Origin: Geobacteraceae bacterium
GTDB taxonomy: Bacteria; Desulfobacterota; Desulfuromonadia; Geobacterales; Pseudopelobacteraceae
Length of the DNA stretch: 64,000 nucleotides
NCBI GenBank assembly: GCA_013336525.1
Contig: JAAXTM010000002.1
Span: 434,001 to 498,000, forward strand
Direction of reading: 5' to 3'
In this document: piece by piece, positions 46,735 through 55,737 of the stretch
Layout of the letters: every line of letters starts with the position of its first letter
Numbering within the stretch: position 1 is the first letter of the stretch
Notes under the pieces: model-generated
What the model saw: the letters and a program-made list of their open reading frames with translations, nothing else
Told to the model about the DNA's origin: nothing
The model's database searches: none
Made by a program: the position numbers and the translations under genes

Positions 46735-47691
46735 TTAACCCAGTTCCTGGCATGATTCAGAGTAGACCTCCCCAACCTTTGGACACTCCACAGCACATGT
46801 TTCACACTCTCCCGGACAGGGTTCGATATGAACAAGGATATGGCTGTGAGCGAGGCAACTCTCGATATCAGCTGTAATCTGATGGGTAAGAGCGTGCCCC
46901 GCCTCCACGGTCATCTGTTTCGGAACTACCAGGTGCATGTCGATATGCCTGATATGGCCTGACTTGCGGGTGCGAAGCTTGTGGTATTCGATAATCCTGT
47001 TGGAGTATTTCTCCATCACTTCATGAATCAGGGACTCTTCATCGTCAGGCAGTTTTACGTCAAGGATATGGAAGAAGGCTGCCTTGGTTAAATCCCAGGC
47101 TGCCTTGATAATCATGAGTGCCACAACAATGGCAATAATCGGGTCGAGCATGGCGATGCCGGTAACTTTGATGGCAACTAAACCGCCAAGCACGCCAACC
47201 GACGTATAAACATCGGTCCTGAGATGCATGGCGTCAGCTTCCAGCGCAACGGAATCAGTCTTTATCGCTACATTGAGCAGATAGCGTGAGACAAAGTAGT
47301 TGGCTACTGCTGAAACAAGCATGACCAATGCGCCCAGTCCAAGGCTTTCGACCGCAATTGTTCCAGAGCGTAGTTTGTGTATCGCCTCCCAGATGATATA
47401 AAAAGCTGCACCGAAGATAAGCACCGCCTCGATCGTTCCTGCTACGTTCTCAATTTTCCCATGTCCAAAGCGGTGCTCGTCATCAGCAGGCTTTCCTGAT
47501 TCCCGGACAGAAAACCAGGCGATAATTGCCGCTACGAGGTCAATTCCGGAATGAACTGCTTCGGAGATAACGCTGACCGACTGCATCATGATGCCGACAA
47601 TCAGTTTGAGGATGATCAGTATGGAATTCGAGGTAATGGAGAATACGGCGGCCTTGCTTTTTGCTCGTTGTACTTCAGGTGATTGGATCAT
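46735..47691 (-). CDS. cation diffusion facilitator with cysteine-rich tail
   Basis: 318 residues, six membrane helices. The metal site is HSGID in helix 2 and the LEADAMHLRTD segment in helix 5. The cytosolic domain runs to about residue 290 and is followed by a short tail with five cysteines (CPGECETCAVECP, then SESCQE), which could load a thiophilic metal. It exports Zn2+, Fe2+ or similar in exchange for H+. GGAG seven bases upstream of the ATG; the lipoprotein gene stop lies two bases before. Confidence 0.92.
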   Translation of the reverse strand: MIQSPEVQRAKSKAAVFSITSNSILIILKLIVGIMMQSVSVISEAVHSGIDLVAAIIAWFSVRESGKPADDEHRFGHGKIENVAGTIEAVLIFGAAFYIIWEAIHKLRSGTIAVESLGLGALVMLVSAVANYFVSRYLLNVAIKTDSVALEADAMHLRTDVYTSVGVLGGLVAIKVTGIAMLDPIIAIVVALMIIKAAWDLTKAAFFHILDVKLPDDEESLIHEVMEKYSNRIIEYHKLRTRKSGHIRHIDMHLVVPKQMTVEAGHALTHQITADIESCLAHSHILVHIEPCPGECETCAVECPKVGEVYSESCQELG

Positions 47692-47693
47692 TG

Positions 47694-48236
47694 CTATACT
47701 CCGGCAGCGGTCATAATTTGTTTCAGTTTTTCCGTGGCTCCCTTGAGCAGTTCCTGAGCCTCGGCATTCTTCTTCCGGTACTCCAGAAGCGTCATCGGAT
47801 TTTTGTCCGTGACAAAGCTTCTGATGGCATCGAACGATGCAGCGTATGTTTTGTAAGCAGCGATCAAGCCCGTTTTCGCATCATCCAGGATCTTCCTGGC
47901 TTCGGGCGGCAGGGCTTCCGGAATAGCCTTCTTTGCCAGAGATTCTCCGGCACGTAGACACTCAGACTTTGCTTTGTCGATGATGGAGGGGAGGTTGATG
48001 GATATCTCGCCCCCCTTGAGGACACTTTTCAGTTCATCTAGCGCCAGTTGAATAGCCTTGTCCGTGAGGTTTTCAATGCTCAAGACCTCTTTCTGAAATG
48101 CCATCAGCTTTTCTTTGTCGGCAGCAGATAGCGTGATAGCGGGGATCTGTTGCTGCGGCGCTGGCGCTTTTTCGGTTGAGCAGCCACATAGTGCCATAAC
48201 TCCAATTACGAGAGCAACCAATACGATATTTTTCAA
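47694..48236 (-). CDS. lipoprotein of unknown function
   Basis: About 180 residues from the TTG at 48236, which has GGAGG seven bases upstream. A signal peptide ends in the lipobox LCGC (about residue 18). The mature part is alpha-helical and rich in Lys, Leu and Ala, with no recognised motif. It sits between the P-type ATPase and CDF genes with almost no gaps, so it may be a periplasmic accessory of metal export; this is inference. Confidence 0.78.
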   Translation of the reverse strand: MKNIVLVALVIGVMALCGCSTEKAPAPQQQIPAITLSAADKEKLMAFQKEVLSIENLTDKAIQLALDELKSVLKGGEISINLPSIIDKAKSECLRAGESLAKKAIPEALPPEARKILDDAKTGLIAAYKTYAASFDAIRSFVTDKNPMTLLEYRKKNAEAQELLKGATEKLKQIMTAAGV

Positions 48237-48262
48237 AATGTATCCTCCAGTAATAGTTCGTC

Positions 48263-50821
48263 TCAAGGGGAATTTTTCTCTTTCTTCCTACTGAACATCT
48301 TAAACAACTCGAACCAGACAATGCTCGATATGCCGGCAGACACACATATGACAACATCGAGCGGATGGATCACTGAGAACCTGAATACTTCTCGAAAAAT
48401 AGGAATATTAAGCGCCATACCGAGGAAGATTACTGCACCGCCTGTTACCCACCAGAGAGCGGAATTCGGAGCCCCTAATATCCTGCCAATTGTGTTGCTC
48501 CAGGAACGGTTGGTCATCATCAGGCCAAGGTTGGCGATTATCAGGGTAGTGAATGCCAGGGTACGGGCCTCAAGTTCTCCATGCCCACGAACAAGACTGA
48601 CGCCAAACACAATTAGAAGTACAACCAGGACACTCACACCTTGAAGTGTGCTTAACAACAAGACGCGCTTACTGAACAACGGTTCCTTTGGATCGCGGGG
48701 TGGCCTGTTCATCGCATCCATCTCCGCCGGTTCGACCTCGTACACTATAGAACAGGCAGGATCTATGATCAGATGGAGGAAAGCGATATGGATCGGCATG
48801 AACAACAGCGGCCACTTGAAAAGCACCGGAATGAGGGACATCCCGGCAATCGGAATATGTATGGCCAGAAGATAGGCCATAGCCTTCTTCAGGTTGTCAA
48901 AGATACGCCGCCCCATTTTTACGGCCCGGACGATGGAGGCAAAGTCATCGTCCAAGAGCACGAGATCGGACGCCTCGCGTGCTACGTCTGTCCCTCTGCC
49001 ACCCATAGCGATACCGATATGAGCTGACTTAAGAGCCGGCGCATCGTTCACCCCGTCTCCAGTCATGGCAACAACCTTGCCATTGCTCTTCAATGCTTTC
49101 ACCAGACGGAGCTTCTGTTCCGGTACAACTCTGGCGAAGATGTTGACTGTTCTGATCCTCTCCTGTAGATCCACTTCACTCATGTTTTCCAGTTCAGGAC
49201 CGGTTATGACTTCATCCGGTTGAACAAGCCCGATCTGCCGTGCGATACTGCGCGCCGTGCCGGGATAGTCACCGGTGATCATCACCATTCTTATACCAGC
49301 ACGGTAGCAATCCTGGAGTGCTGCAGCCACGGTTGGTCTGACCGGATCGGCCAATCCCACAAGCCCTAAAAACTCGAAGGTGAAGTCGTGTTGTTCACCC
49401 GGTAAACCTACTTCACGAAAGTACGATCGCGCTACTCCCAGTACCCTCAGGCCGTCATCAGCCATGCGGGTCACCGCCGTCATCATCTCCCTATGTTGGC
49501 TATCACTGAAATGGCAGAGGTCGGCAACCGCTTCCGGTGCGCCTTTGGCGGCGATAACGTACTCATTCCCCTCCGGAGCCCTCCAGACATGGGACATGGC
49601 AAGAAGTTCAGGAGATAACGGGTATTCCTTTTCAAGGCGCCAATCACCGTGGAGATGCTCGGTATGGGCGAGATACTCTTCGCCAAAATCCTTGATGGCC
49701 CGCTCCATCGGATCATAGGGATCGCGCTGGCTTGCGAGAATGCTGAATTCCACCAGATCGTGAAATGTATCAGGGGGTGGGTCATTGCGAAAGTCACCAA
49801 TTTTGTACAAAGTCCCATCGGTGTTGAGCGCAGAGACTGACATCCGGTTCAACGTAAGGGTACCTGTCTTGTCCACGCACAGGACAGTCGCCGAACCGAG
49901 TGTTTCCACTACCGGTGCGCTGCGGGCAAGAACCTGAGTCCGGGAAAGTCGCCATGCCCCCAATGCCAGGAAGATTGTCAGGACCACCGGAAGCTCATTC
50001 GGCATGACCGCCATGGCCAGGGTGAGCCCCGCCAGTACCCCATCGAGCCAGGCACCGCGGGTGATCCCGTACACCAGAATAAGCAGTGCACAGAGCACGA
50101 AGACTGCCGTGGCAAGAATTTTTACCAGACGACCGGTTTCACGTTGCAGCAGGGTTTCTTCGCTGGTCACTGCTTGCAGGGCCTTGCCAATTTTGCCGAT
50201 GGCGCTCTGTTGTCCGGTAGCAATCACGCGGGCAATTCCCTGTCCACGAACAACCAAAGTTCCCGAAAAAACAAATGGGAGATCATCTCCCCCTGGTTGC
50301 ACTACAGGTGAAGTAGCATCGCCAGGCACCTTGCGTACCGCAATGGATTCGCCTGTCAGGAGCGATTCGTCTGTAGATAGACTCGTGCAGTCCAGCACCA
50401 GAGCATCAGCAGGAACCCTATCGCCTTCTGCTAGAACAATGATGTCACCTCGAACCACGTCTCGACCAGCAATCCGCTGCTGGGCACCATCGCGAATAAC
50501 AAGGGCTCTTGGGCTGGAGAGATCACGGAGGGCCTCCAGAGCTCGTTCTGTCTTTCATTCCTGATACAGGGTTATGCCCATGACGAAAAAGACAAATGCC
50601 AGAAGCATCATCGCTTCCTGCATATCCCCCACCAGCAGATAGATTGCGCCACAAGCCACCAACAACAGGAACATCGGCTCACGCATTACGTCGAGGGCTA
50701 TTTGAAAGTTCCCACGTTGCTTTGAAGACGGAAGTTCGTTGTGGCCTTCTTCCCCAAGAATTTTGGCGGCATCCTGTAAGGTTAGACCAACATGTTCATG
50801 TATTTCAGGTTTTCGAGCCAT
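48263..50821 (-). pseudogene. P-type cation ATPase interrupted by an in-frame TGA at codon 89
   Basis: About 850 codons of a type II-like P-type ATPase. The first 88 codons give the cytosolic N-terminus and the first two helices, then TGA at 50557-50555 follows YQE, where relatives have Arg in QERKTERAL. The same frame continues at once with KTERALEALRDLSSPRAL. All later motifs are intact: TGES, VDKTGTLTLN (phosphorylated Asp), MITGDYPGTA, MTGDGVNDAPALK. Helix 4 has PNELP instead of PEGLP. A CGA-to-TGA change explains the break. The metal is uncertain. Confidence 0.85.
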
Positions 50822-50837
50822 AACTGCCACCTTTTTA

Positions 50838-50865
50838 CGGAGAGAGGAGATATCCCCTCTCTCCG
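50838..50865 (-). other. hairpin between zinc-ribbon and ATPase genes
   Basis: CGGAGAGAGG and CCTCTCTCCG form a ten-base-pair stem with an eight-base loop. It lacks a T-tract on the minus strand. It may process or stabilise the message between the two genes. Confidence 0.5.
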
Positions 50866-50874
50866 AGACTGATA

Positions 50875-51159
50875 TCAGTCGAACAAATCTGACAGCCAGG
50901 ACTTTTTCTTGTATTGGCCGTTATGACCATAGCCATGATCATCATGATGTTTTCCATACTGCTGCTGAATGTCGCCGGAGTAGTATTTTTGAGGTTCCAA
51001 TTGTGTATGAGTTGGTGTTTGTGTAGTTGACCGTTCGATGATTTTATCCAGTTCTCCCCTGTCGAGCCAGACACCACGACATTCTGGGCAAAAATCAATT
51101 TCTACTCCCTGGCGTTCGGCAATTTTAAGGTCTATTCCTGTGCAAATCGGGCATTTCAT
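50875..51159 (-). CDS. TFIIB-type zinc-ribbon protein
   Basis: 94 residues. Residues 1-45 form a zinc ribbon (CPICTGIDLK and CPECRGVWLDRGELDKII), a common bacterial family of unknown role. The second half is His/Gly/Tyr-rich and disordered. Start overlaps the stop of the upstream PGPGW gene by four bases. Confidence 0.85.
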   Translation of the reverse strand: MKCPICTGIDLKIAERQGVEIDFCPECRGVWLDRGELDKIIERSTTQTPTHTQLEPQKYYSGDIQQQYGKHHDDHGYGHNGQYKKKSWLSDLFD

Positions 51160-51410
51160 AACGATTTCTCCCTATGATTTTGTTCGTTATTGGTTTTAGC
51201 GTTGCTAGTAGAGCGTTGTATGCGATCCCTTACAATGTGAAGCATTCTCCTGGCCCAGGCAAACTCGGTGGCAAGAATTCCCAATGCAAGAGGAATTACG
51301 ACAACTGCCGGACCGGGCAGAACTATCATGGCAATACCAATTATAAGAATGGTAATGCCGACAACTGCCACGAGAAGACGCTTCAGCTTTTTAAGCGACC
51401 ATTGCTTCAT
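51156..51410 (-). CDS. PGPGW-family small membrane protein
   Basis: 84 residues with two membrane helices and the motif IVLPGPAVVVIPLALGILATEFAWARR, which defines the putative transmembrane PGPGW family. Charged C-terminal tail. Function unknown. Translationally coupled to the zinc-ribbon gene. Confidence 0.82.
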   Translation of the reverse strand: MKQWSLKKLKRLLVAVVGITILIIGIAMIVLPGPAVVVIPLALGILATEFAWARRMLHIVRDRIQRSTSNAKTNNEQNHREKSL

Positions 51411-51478
51411 GATAAAGAATGCTCTTGTTTTTGGTAATTACAATGAATTCGATGCAGCCTGAGCCACAAGCGGTAAAG

Positions 51479-51802
51479 TCAGGCGTGGTTCTGCGGGGGG
51501 ACAAATATCCTGTCTAATAGACGTGGCAGAGCAAGTTGAGGTTCATATAGGGATGTTCGCTCGATAATTACTTGGGAGATTATTTTCGGCACGATGTCGG
51601 CCAATATTTGACCGGCGCAACAACAGGTTGTTTCACAATCATCAGCATCATGATTTACGGGACATTCATGATCTTGGTCAGTAGTCAGATACTCACATGT
51701 ATCTTTATGGGCCAGTTCGCCAATAGATGAACAAGGATGTGCCAGACATTCCACAGGAAGTATGAGATACAGAACGATCAATATGATGGATACAATCTTC
51801 AT
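51479..51802 (-). CDS. small exported Cys/His-rich protein
   Basis: About 107 residues from the ATG at 51802 (AGGTGA upstream). The hydrophobic leader (about 1-22) may be a signal peptide. The mature part has about seven cysteines with Asp/His-rich stretches (HECPVNHDADDCETTCCC). It resembles in style the protein at 61874. A periplasmic metal-binding role is possible but unproved. Confidence 0.65.
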   Translation of the reverse strand: MKIVSIILIVLYLILPVECLAHPCSSIGELAHKDTCEYLTTDQDHECPVNHDADDCETTCCCAGQILADIVPKIISQVIIERTSLYEPQLALPRLLDRIFVPPQNHA

Positions 51803-51927
51803 GAAGTTCACCTAGATCTCAAATTCCAATACACCAAACTATCTACGAACGTCCTATCTAAAATGTTTTATTTATATCATCAATGTACATTTTTAGATAG
51901 ATATGACTATACACTATGGCGAAATCA

Positions 51928-53196
51928 TTACGAATAATTATGTTCCAACTGCATGATGTCCCGGTATGGAACAATGCCATGAATAGTATCCTCTTCATCA
52001 AGCACCGGCAACGCTGAAAAGCCATAACGCTTGAACTTCTCCTCGGCATCGGCAATGGAGTCGTTGCAATCCAGGCTGATGACCTGGGTCGTCATTATCT
52101 CGGACAAAGGCGTACTTTGCTTGGCCATAAGAAGCTCAGGCAGGCTGACAACGCCTTTGAGCTTGTTGTCATGATCAACGACGAAGACATAGTCGAGAAC
52201 ATCAGACTCTTGGCTGACCGTGCGATAAGCAGCAATGACCAGGTCGGTATGAACATCAGGGAGGAACCTGATATAGGCATTGGTCGTCAGGTTAGTAATG
52301 GTATTAACCTGATTTTCCAGAAGCGCTTCGATCTTCTCTGTTTCGTCATGCTCCATCAGGTCGAGAATCTCTTCCGCTTGGTCAGTCGGCAATACCGAGA
52401 GAACATCAGCCGCCTGAGCGGGGGTCATTTCATCTATGAGGTCGGCGACCCGCTCTTTGTTCATGGAAGAAATCAGAATGCGCTGTACCCGTGGTTCCAT
52501 TTCCTCCAGGGTGTCCGATGCCTGATCCGTTTCAAGTTCATTAAAAATGGCAAGGCGCTGTTCTTCAGAAAGTTCTTCCAGGATATCTGCCAAATCCACC
52601 GGATGGATGTCCGGCAGAGCCTCCTTAAGAATTTTGAGTTGCACATTCCCCTTGAAACTGCCTATTTTCTCCGGAAGACGCTGGACATAGGTCCAAGGGA
52701 TGGTCTCCTTCTTGAACATCTCAGCAAGGTGATATACGAATTGGGCCACATACCGCAGGCCAAGCCGTTTCAGCAGTCCATATCGGCTGAAGTCAACATC
52801 GGTAGCGTAAAGGCGGGCATTCCGCAGTAACAGCTTTACATCGTAGACCACGTCGATTTCGTTGCCATCAAGGTCAATCACCTTCTTGTCCAGAATATGG
52901 TCCTTGAGCAGAACCTGATTATCTTCTGGTTCAGCTTCGAATGCCTCCAGGTTCTGTAGGGAGAGCTCAATTCCGTCCCGTTTCAATTCATCGATTCTAG
53001 CAAGTGGCACCATCAATGACTTGTACCCGAAGGGACGGCTCACGATAACGTGAGTCACTTCGGCAACTTTCTCGTGCTCTACGATTAGCAGGTCATCGAG
53101 CTTGCCGATTTTTTTGCCCTGATTGCATACCGGGATGCCGGTCAGATCACTCAGGAAGAATATATGATCGTTCTGAATATTTTTCATATGGTTCAT
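51928..53196 (-). CDS. soluble PRC-barrel/MgtE-N/CBS protein
   Basis: About 422 residues from the ATG at 53196 (GAGGT five bases upstream). Residues 1-80 look like a PRC-barrel (FFLSDLTGIPVCNQGKKIGKLDDLLI). Residues 190-290 match the MgtE N-terminal domain (HPVDLADILEELSEEQRLAIFNEL). Residues 290-415 hold a pair of CBS domains. The MgtE membrane channel is absent. In MgtE these two domains sense Mg2+, so this may be a free sensor or regulator for the Nramp-like gene upstream in the same M-box transcript. Confidence 0.88.
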   Translation of the reverse strand: MNHMKNIQNDHIFFLSDLTGIPVCNQGKKIGKLDDLLIVEHEKVAEVTHVIVSRPFGYKSLMVPLARIDELKRDGIELSLQNLEAFEAEPEDNQVLLKDHILDKKVIDLDGNEIDVVYDVKLLLRNARLYATDVDFSRYGLLKRLGLRYVAQFVYHLAEMFKKETIPWTYVQRLPEKIGSFKGNVQLKILKEALPDIHPVDLADILEELSEEQRLAIFNELETDQASDTLEEMEPRVQRILISSMNKERVADLIDEMTPAQAADVLSVLPTDQAEEILDLMEHDETEKIEALLENQVNTITNLTTNAYIRFLPDVHTDLVIAAYRTVSQESDVLDYVFVVDHDNKLKGVVSLPELLMAKQSTPLSEIMTTQVISLDCNDSIADAEEKFKRYGFSALPVLDEEDTIHGIVPYRDIMQLEHNYS

Positions 53197-53210
53197 GGCG
53201 CACCTCGCTT

Positions 53211-53384
53211 TCACAGGAGAGTAATGAACTTGTACAAAAGCAGCCCGACCAGCAGAACGAGGTACAAGCGTAAAAACAGCAAGGAGCCTTTCACCCAGCC
53301 TGACATCTCGACATTCGGTTTTGAATATTTTTGATTGATCTCACGCACCTTGGCGAAATTATGGGAAAAGAAATCTCTGATCAT
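53211..53384 (-). CDS. 57-residue single-pass membrane peptide
   Basis: Small frame with an AGGAGG ribosome site about nine bases upstream of its ATG. It encodes MIRDFFSHNFAKVREINQ and then a polar stretch, followed by one hydrophobic segment near the C-terminus (LRLYLVLLVGLLLY). It lies between the Nramp-like gene (13 bases) and the MgtE-N/CBS gene (14 bases) with no room for another function. It could be a subunit of the transporter. Confidence 0.72.
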   Translation of the reverse strand: MIRDFFSHNFAKVREINQKYSKPNVEMSGWVKGSLLFLRLYLVLLVGLLLYKFITLL

Positions 53385-53397
53385 GGCTAATTGCCTC

Positions 53398-54669
53398 CTA
53401 TTTTAACAAGTTCGGGAACAGCGTGCTGACCGCGTAGAGGGTCGAGAGAATAACAATCGCCACCACGATGCTACAGGTAACGATATTCTGCCACAGCGTA
53501 TTGGTATATTCTCCCATTGTCTTCTTGTTGTTCAGCAGCAGGATCAGGAAGACCAGTGCAGCCGGCAGCAGGGTCACCGCGATGACCTGCACGAACAGGG
53601 TAATCAGCACCAGCGGTGCTTTGGGAATCAGTACCACCAGTCCGGCTGTGATGAGGGTCAGGAAATAGTTAGCGTAAAACCATGGCGCTTCGCGGATCTT
53701 GTTGTTAAGCGAGTGCGCCCAGCCGAAAACTTCGCCAAAAGCCCATGAACTGGCCAGTGAGATGCAGATCGCTCCCAGCAGGCCGGCGTCAAAAAGGCCG
53801 ATGGCCATGAAAGTACCGGCATATTTCTGGCTCTTCATCAGCATGATCGAAGCTTGGGCGGCATCGTCGATATTGACGCCGGGCAGAATGGTACCGGTTA
53901 CTATCACAATAAAGATCGCTACCACCACGGTAAGAAACGACCCGACTAGGGTATCCAGTTTGCCCCAAGGGATGTCCTTTTCCCTTGTTCCTTTATCAAC
54001 CACAGCACTCTGCTGGAAGAAGAGCATCCAAGGAGCAATGGTGGTGCCGATGTTGGCCATCAGGAAGAAGAAGAGTTCATTGGTGAAGCCTCCTGGCGGT
54101 ATATGGGGCACGAAGCCGGTCTGAATGATGTCATGCACAGACGGTTGGACCATGAAGGCACCGGGGATATAGATCAGGTTGACCGCGCAGAAGGCCAGGG
54201 CAATCTTCTCCCATGTCCAGTAGCGTCCATTTAGAACCATAATACCCATCAGGACGCAGACTCCAAGTACTGTTAGCCAGGGAGGGACGCCAAAGATTCT
54301 GAGCGCAGAAGTCATGCCGATAAACTCGGTGACCAGGGTCAGCCAATTGACAATCATTAGATCGATCAATGAGAACCAGCCCCAGAAGGCGCCGAAACCG
54401 GCGAAGATTGCTTCGCCGTGACCCCGCTTGGTGACTGCCCCCAGTCGGACTGTCATCTCCTGAACGTAGTAGGCGACTGGTATCAGGATAAGCAGAAACC
54501 AGATCAGGTGGTAGCCGTACTTGGCGCCGGTAGCGGCATACGTTGTTATGCCGCCGGCGTCATTATCGGCTACCATGACGACAATGCCAGGTCCGGAGAT
54601 GATAAAAAAGAGCTTAATAGCCTTCCAAATACGACGGAATTCGTAGTAGAGCTTTGAAATACTGAGCAC
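53398..54669 (-). CDS. Nramp-like transporter with non-canonical metal site (Mg2+ type suggested)
   Basis: 423 residues, about 11 membrane helices; GTG start with GGAGG six bases upstream. It has the Nramp fold, but the helix 1 motif DPGN is replaced by DNDAGG (about residues 35-40), and the helix 6 MPH motif by IAPW (about 211-214). Loss of the methionine that favours transition metals fits the Mg2+-transporting Nramp-related (NRMT) group, which is linked to M-box riboswitches. An M-box lies upstream here. First gene of a three-gene transcript. Confidence 0.9.
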   Translation of the reverse strand: MLSISKLYYEFRRIWKAIKLFFIISGPGIVVMVADNDAGGITTYAATGAKYGYHLIWFLLILIPVAYYVQEMTVRLGAVTKRGHGEAIFAGFGAFWGWFSLIDLMIVNWLTLVTEFIGMTSALRIFGVPPWLTVLGVCVLMGIMVLNGRYWTWEKIALAFCAVNLIYIPGAFMVQPSVHDIIQTGFVPHIPPGGFTNELFFFLMANIGTTIAPWMLFFQQSAVVDKGTREKDIPWGKLDTLVGSFLTVVVAIFIVIVTGTILPGVNIDDAAQASIMLMKSQKYAGTFMAIGLFDAGLLGAICISLASSWAFGEVFGWAHSLNNKIREAPWFYANYFLTLITAGLVVLIPKAPLVLITLFVQVIAVTLLPAALVFLILLLNNKKTMGEYTNTLWQNIVTCSIVVAIVILSTLYAVSTLFPNLLK

Positions 54670-54945
54670 GTGAAACCTCCTTCAGCCAGAAGTTGCGCAG
54701 AATTTGTTAAACCGCGAACCAATATTGTTGATCAATTTTGAATCAATCTGCAGACGCGATTAGGCTTGGGGAGAGAGAACGATAATGAGGAAGTCTCTCC
54801 GCTGGCCGATAGATGCATGGCCCAGCGGAAAAACCTGAAGAAAGAGTCTTGAGGAAGTTACCGACTGGGTATCGATGCGATTGAATTCTTACTATGACTG
54901 TCCAATTTGGATAACCACCACCCTTCGCTTTTGACATGGGACAAC

Positions 54946-54971
54946 AAAAAAGGCCACGGAAAACCGTGGCC
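54946..54971 (-). terminator. M-box expression-platform terminator
   Basis: On the minus strand GGCCACGG pairs with CCGTGGCC around TTTT, followed by TTTTTT. It lies 28 bases after the M-box aptamer and about 280 bases before the Nramp-like start, so high Mg2+ should terminate transcription here. Confidence 0.85.
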
Positions 54972-54998
54972 TGATACATAACGTGCCATGATTCCCCT

Positions 54999-55148
54999 CT
55001 CGTAGGTTTTCGGCAGTGCACAACGTAGGTCGGTTGACCAGCTACCTTAAGTCAAGCCTTAATCCGGCAAGACCTGGTCTACCCATTGGCGTCTTTCGAC
55101 GTTTCCGGGCAGTAGCCTGTGTTTGTGCAAACGCCTCATGCTAACGAG
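54999..55148 (-). promoter_or_regulatory. M-box (ykoK) magnesium riboswitch
   Basis: Read on the minus strand, the outer stem CTCGTTAG/CTACGAG encloses the M-box core. The conserved blocks CTACTGCCC, AAAGACGCCAATGGGT and TAGCTGG, with CAGTGC-like spacing near GTGCACTGCC, follow the known order. M-boxes bind several Mg2+ ions and shut off transport genes when Mg2+ is ample. A terminator and then the Nramp-like operon follow. Confidence 0.9.
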
Positions 55149-55163
55149 GAATTCAACCCTTTC

Positions 55164-55192
55164 CACATACGCCTTCATAAATAGTATGTCAA
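55164..55192 (-). promoter_or_regulatory. promoter of the M-box transcript
   Basis: On the minus strand, TTGACA (55192-55187) is followed after 17 bases by TATGTG (55169-55164), about 15 bases upstream of the aptamer. The -35 is perfect, the -10 poor. Confidence 0.5.
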
Positions 55193-55219
55193 GAATTTTG
55201 TATCCACACCACTGACACG

Positions 55220-55248
55220 TTGACTCTTGCTCTCATCTCACATATATC
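55220..55248 (+). promoter_or_regulatory. promoter of the two-helix channel-like gene
   Basis: TTGACT at 55220-55225, 17 bases, then TATATC at 55243-55248, about 25 bases upstream of the start codon. Divergent from the M-box promoter. Confidence 0.6.
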
Positions 55249-55272
55249 CGTTGGTGAAATAATGAGGTGACC

Positions 55273-55638
55273 ATGAAACGTGTCAAATTGGAACACAAAA
55301 ACTCACAACTGATGTCAAAGCGTGATTTTATAATCCGTATGGGGTGGTATGGTTTTTTCGGGTGTCTGTTTTTGGTGTTTTCGTTAGGTGTCGGGACGGT
55401 TGGATATCATATAACGGCGAATCTGGGCTGGATAGATTCCTTTTTGAACGCATCGATGATCCTGACCGGTATGGGACCAGTTGATAAACTTGAAACCGAT
55501 ACAGCTAAGCTTTTTGCAGCTTTTTACTCAATCTTCAGCGGAGTGGCTTTCCTGACTTTTTGCGGAGTTCTATTTACCCCGGTCTATCATCGGTTTATAC
55601 ACAAGTTTCATCTTGATCTGGGGGATAAGAACCTTTGA
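55273..55638 (+). CDS. two-helix ion-channel-like membrane protein lacking a K+ filter
   Basis: 121 residues from the ATG at 55273 (AGGT four bases upstream). Two hydrophobic helices (about residues 22-47 and 78-100) flank a pore-like loop DSFLNASMILTGMGPVD, in the place where K+ channels have TVGYGD. The filter is therefore not a normal potassium one. It may be a channel with altered selectivity or a degenerate relative. Divergent from the M-box operon. Confidence 0.7.
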   Translation: MKRVKLEHKNSQLMSKRDFIIRMGWYGFFGCLFLVFSLGVGTVGYHITANLGWIDSFLNASMILTGMGPVDKLETDTAKLFAAFYSIFSGVAFLTFCGVLFTPVYHRFIHKFHLDLGDKNL

Positions 55639-55737
55639 ATGGGAACTGACTGGATCATTGAGGAAAGTTGGAAAGCTTCACACTCAGTCGGAGTGTAACA
55701 GCCTGTTATTTAAGGACTACCCGGCAAATTCAGGGGT

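Noticed and set aside
50555-50557. TGA in the P-type ATPase as a selenocysteine codon
   Set aside because: The position is normally Arg, not Cys, and the only nearby hairpin is four base pairs (GGAG/CTCC). A nonsense mutation is simpler.
54743-55021. 92-residue minus-strand reading frame
   Set aside because: It overlaps the M-box leader and terminator; no family features.
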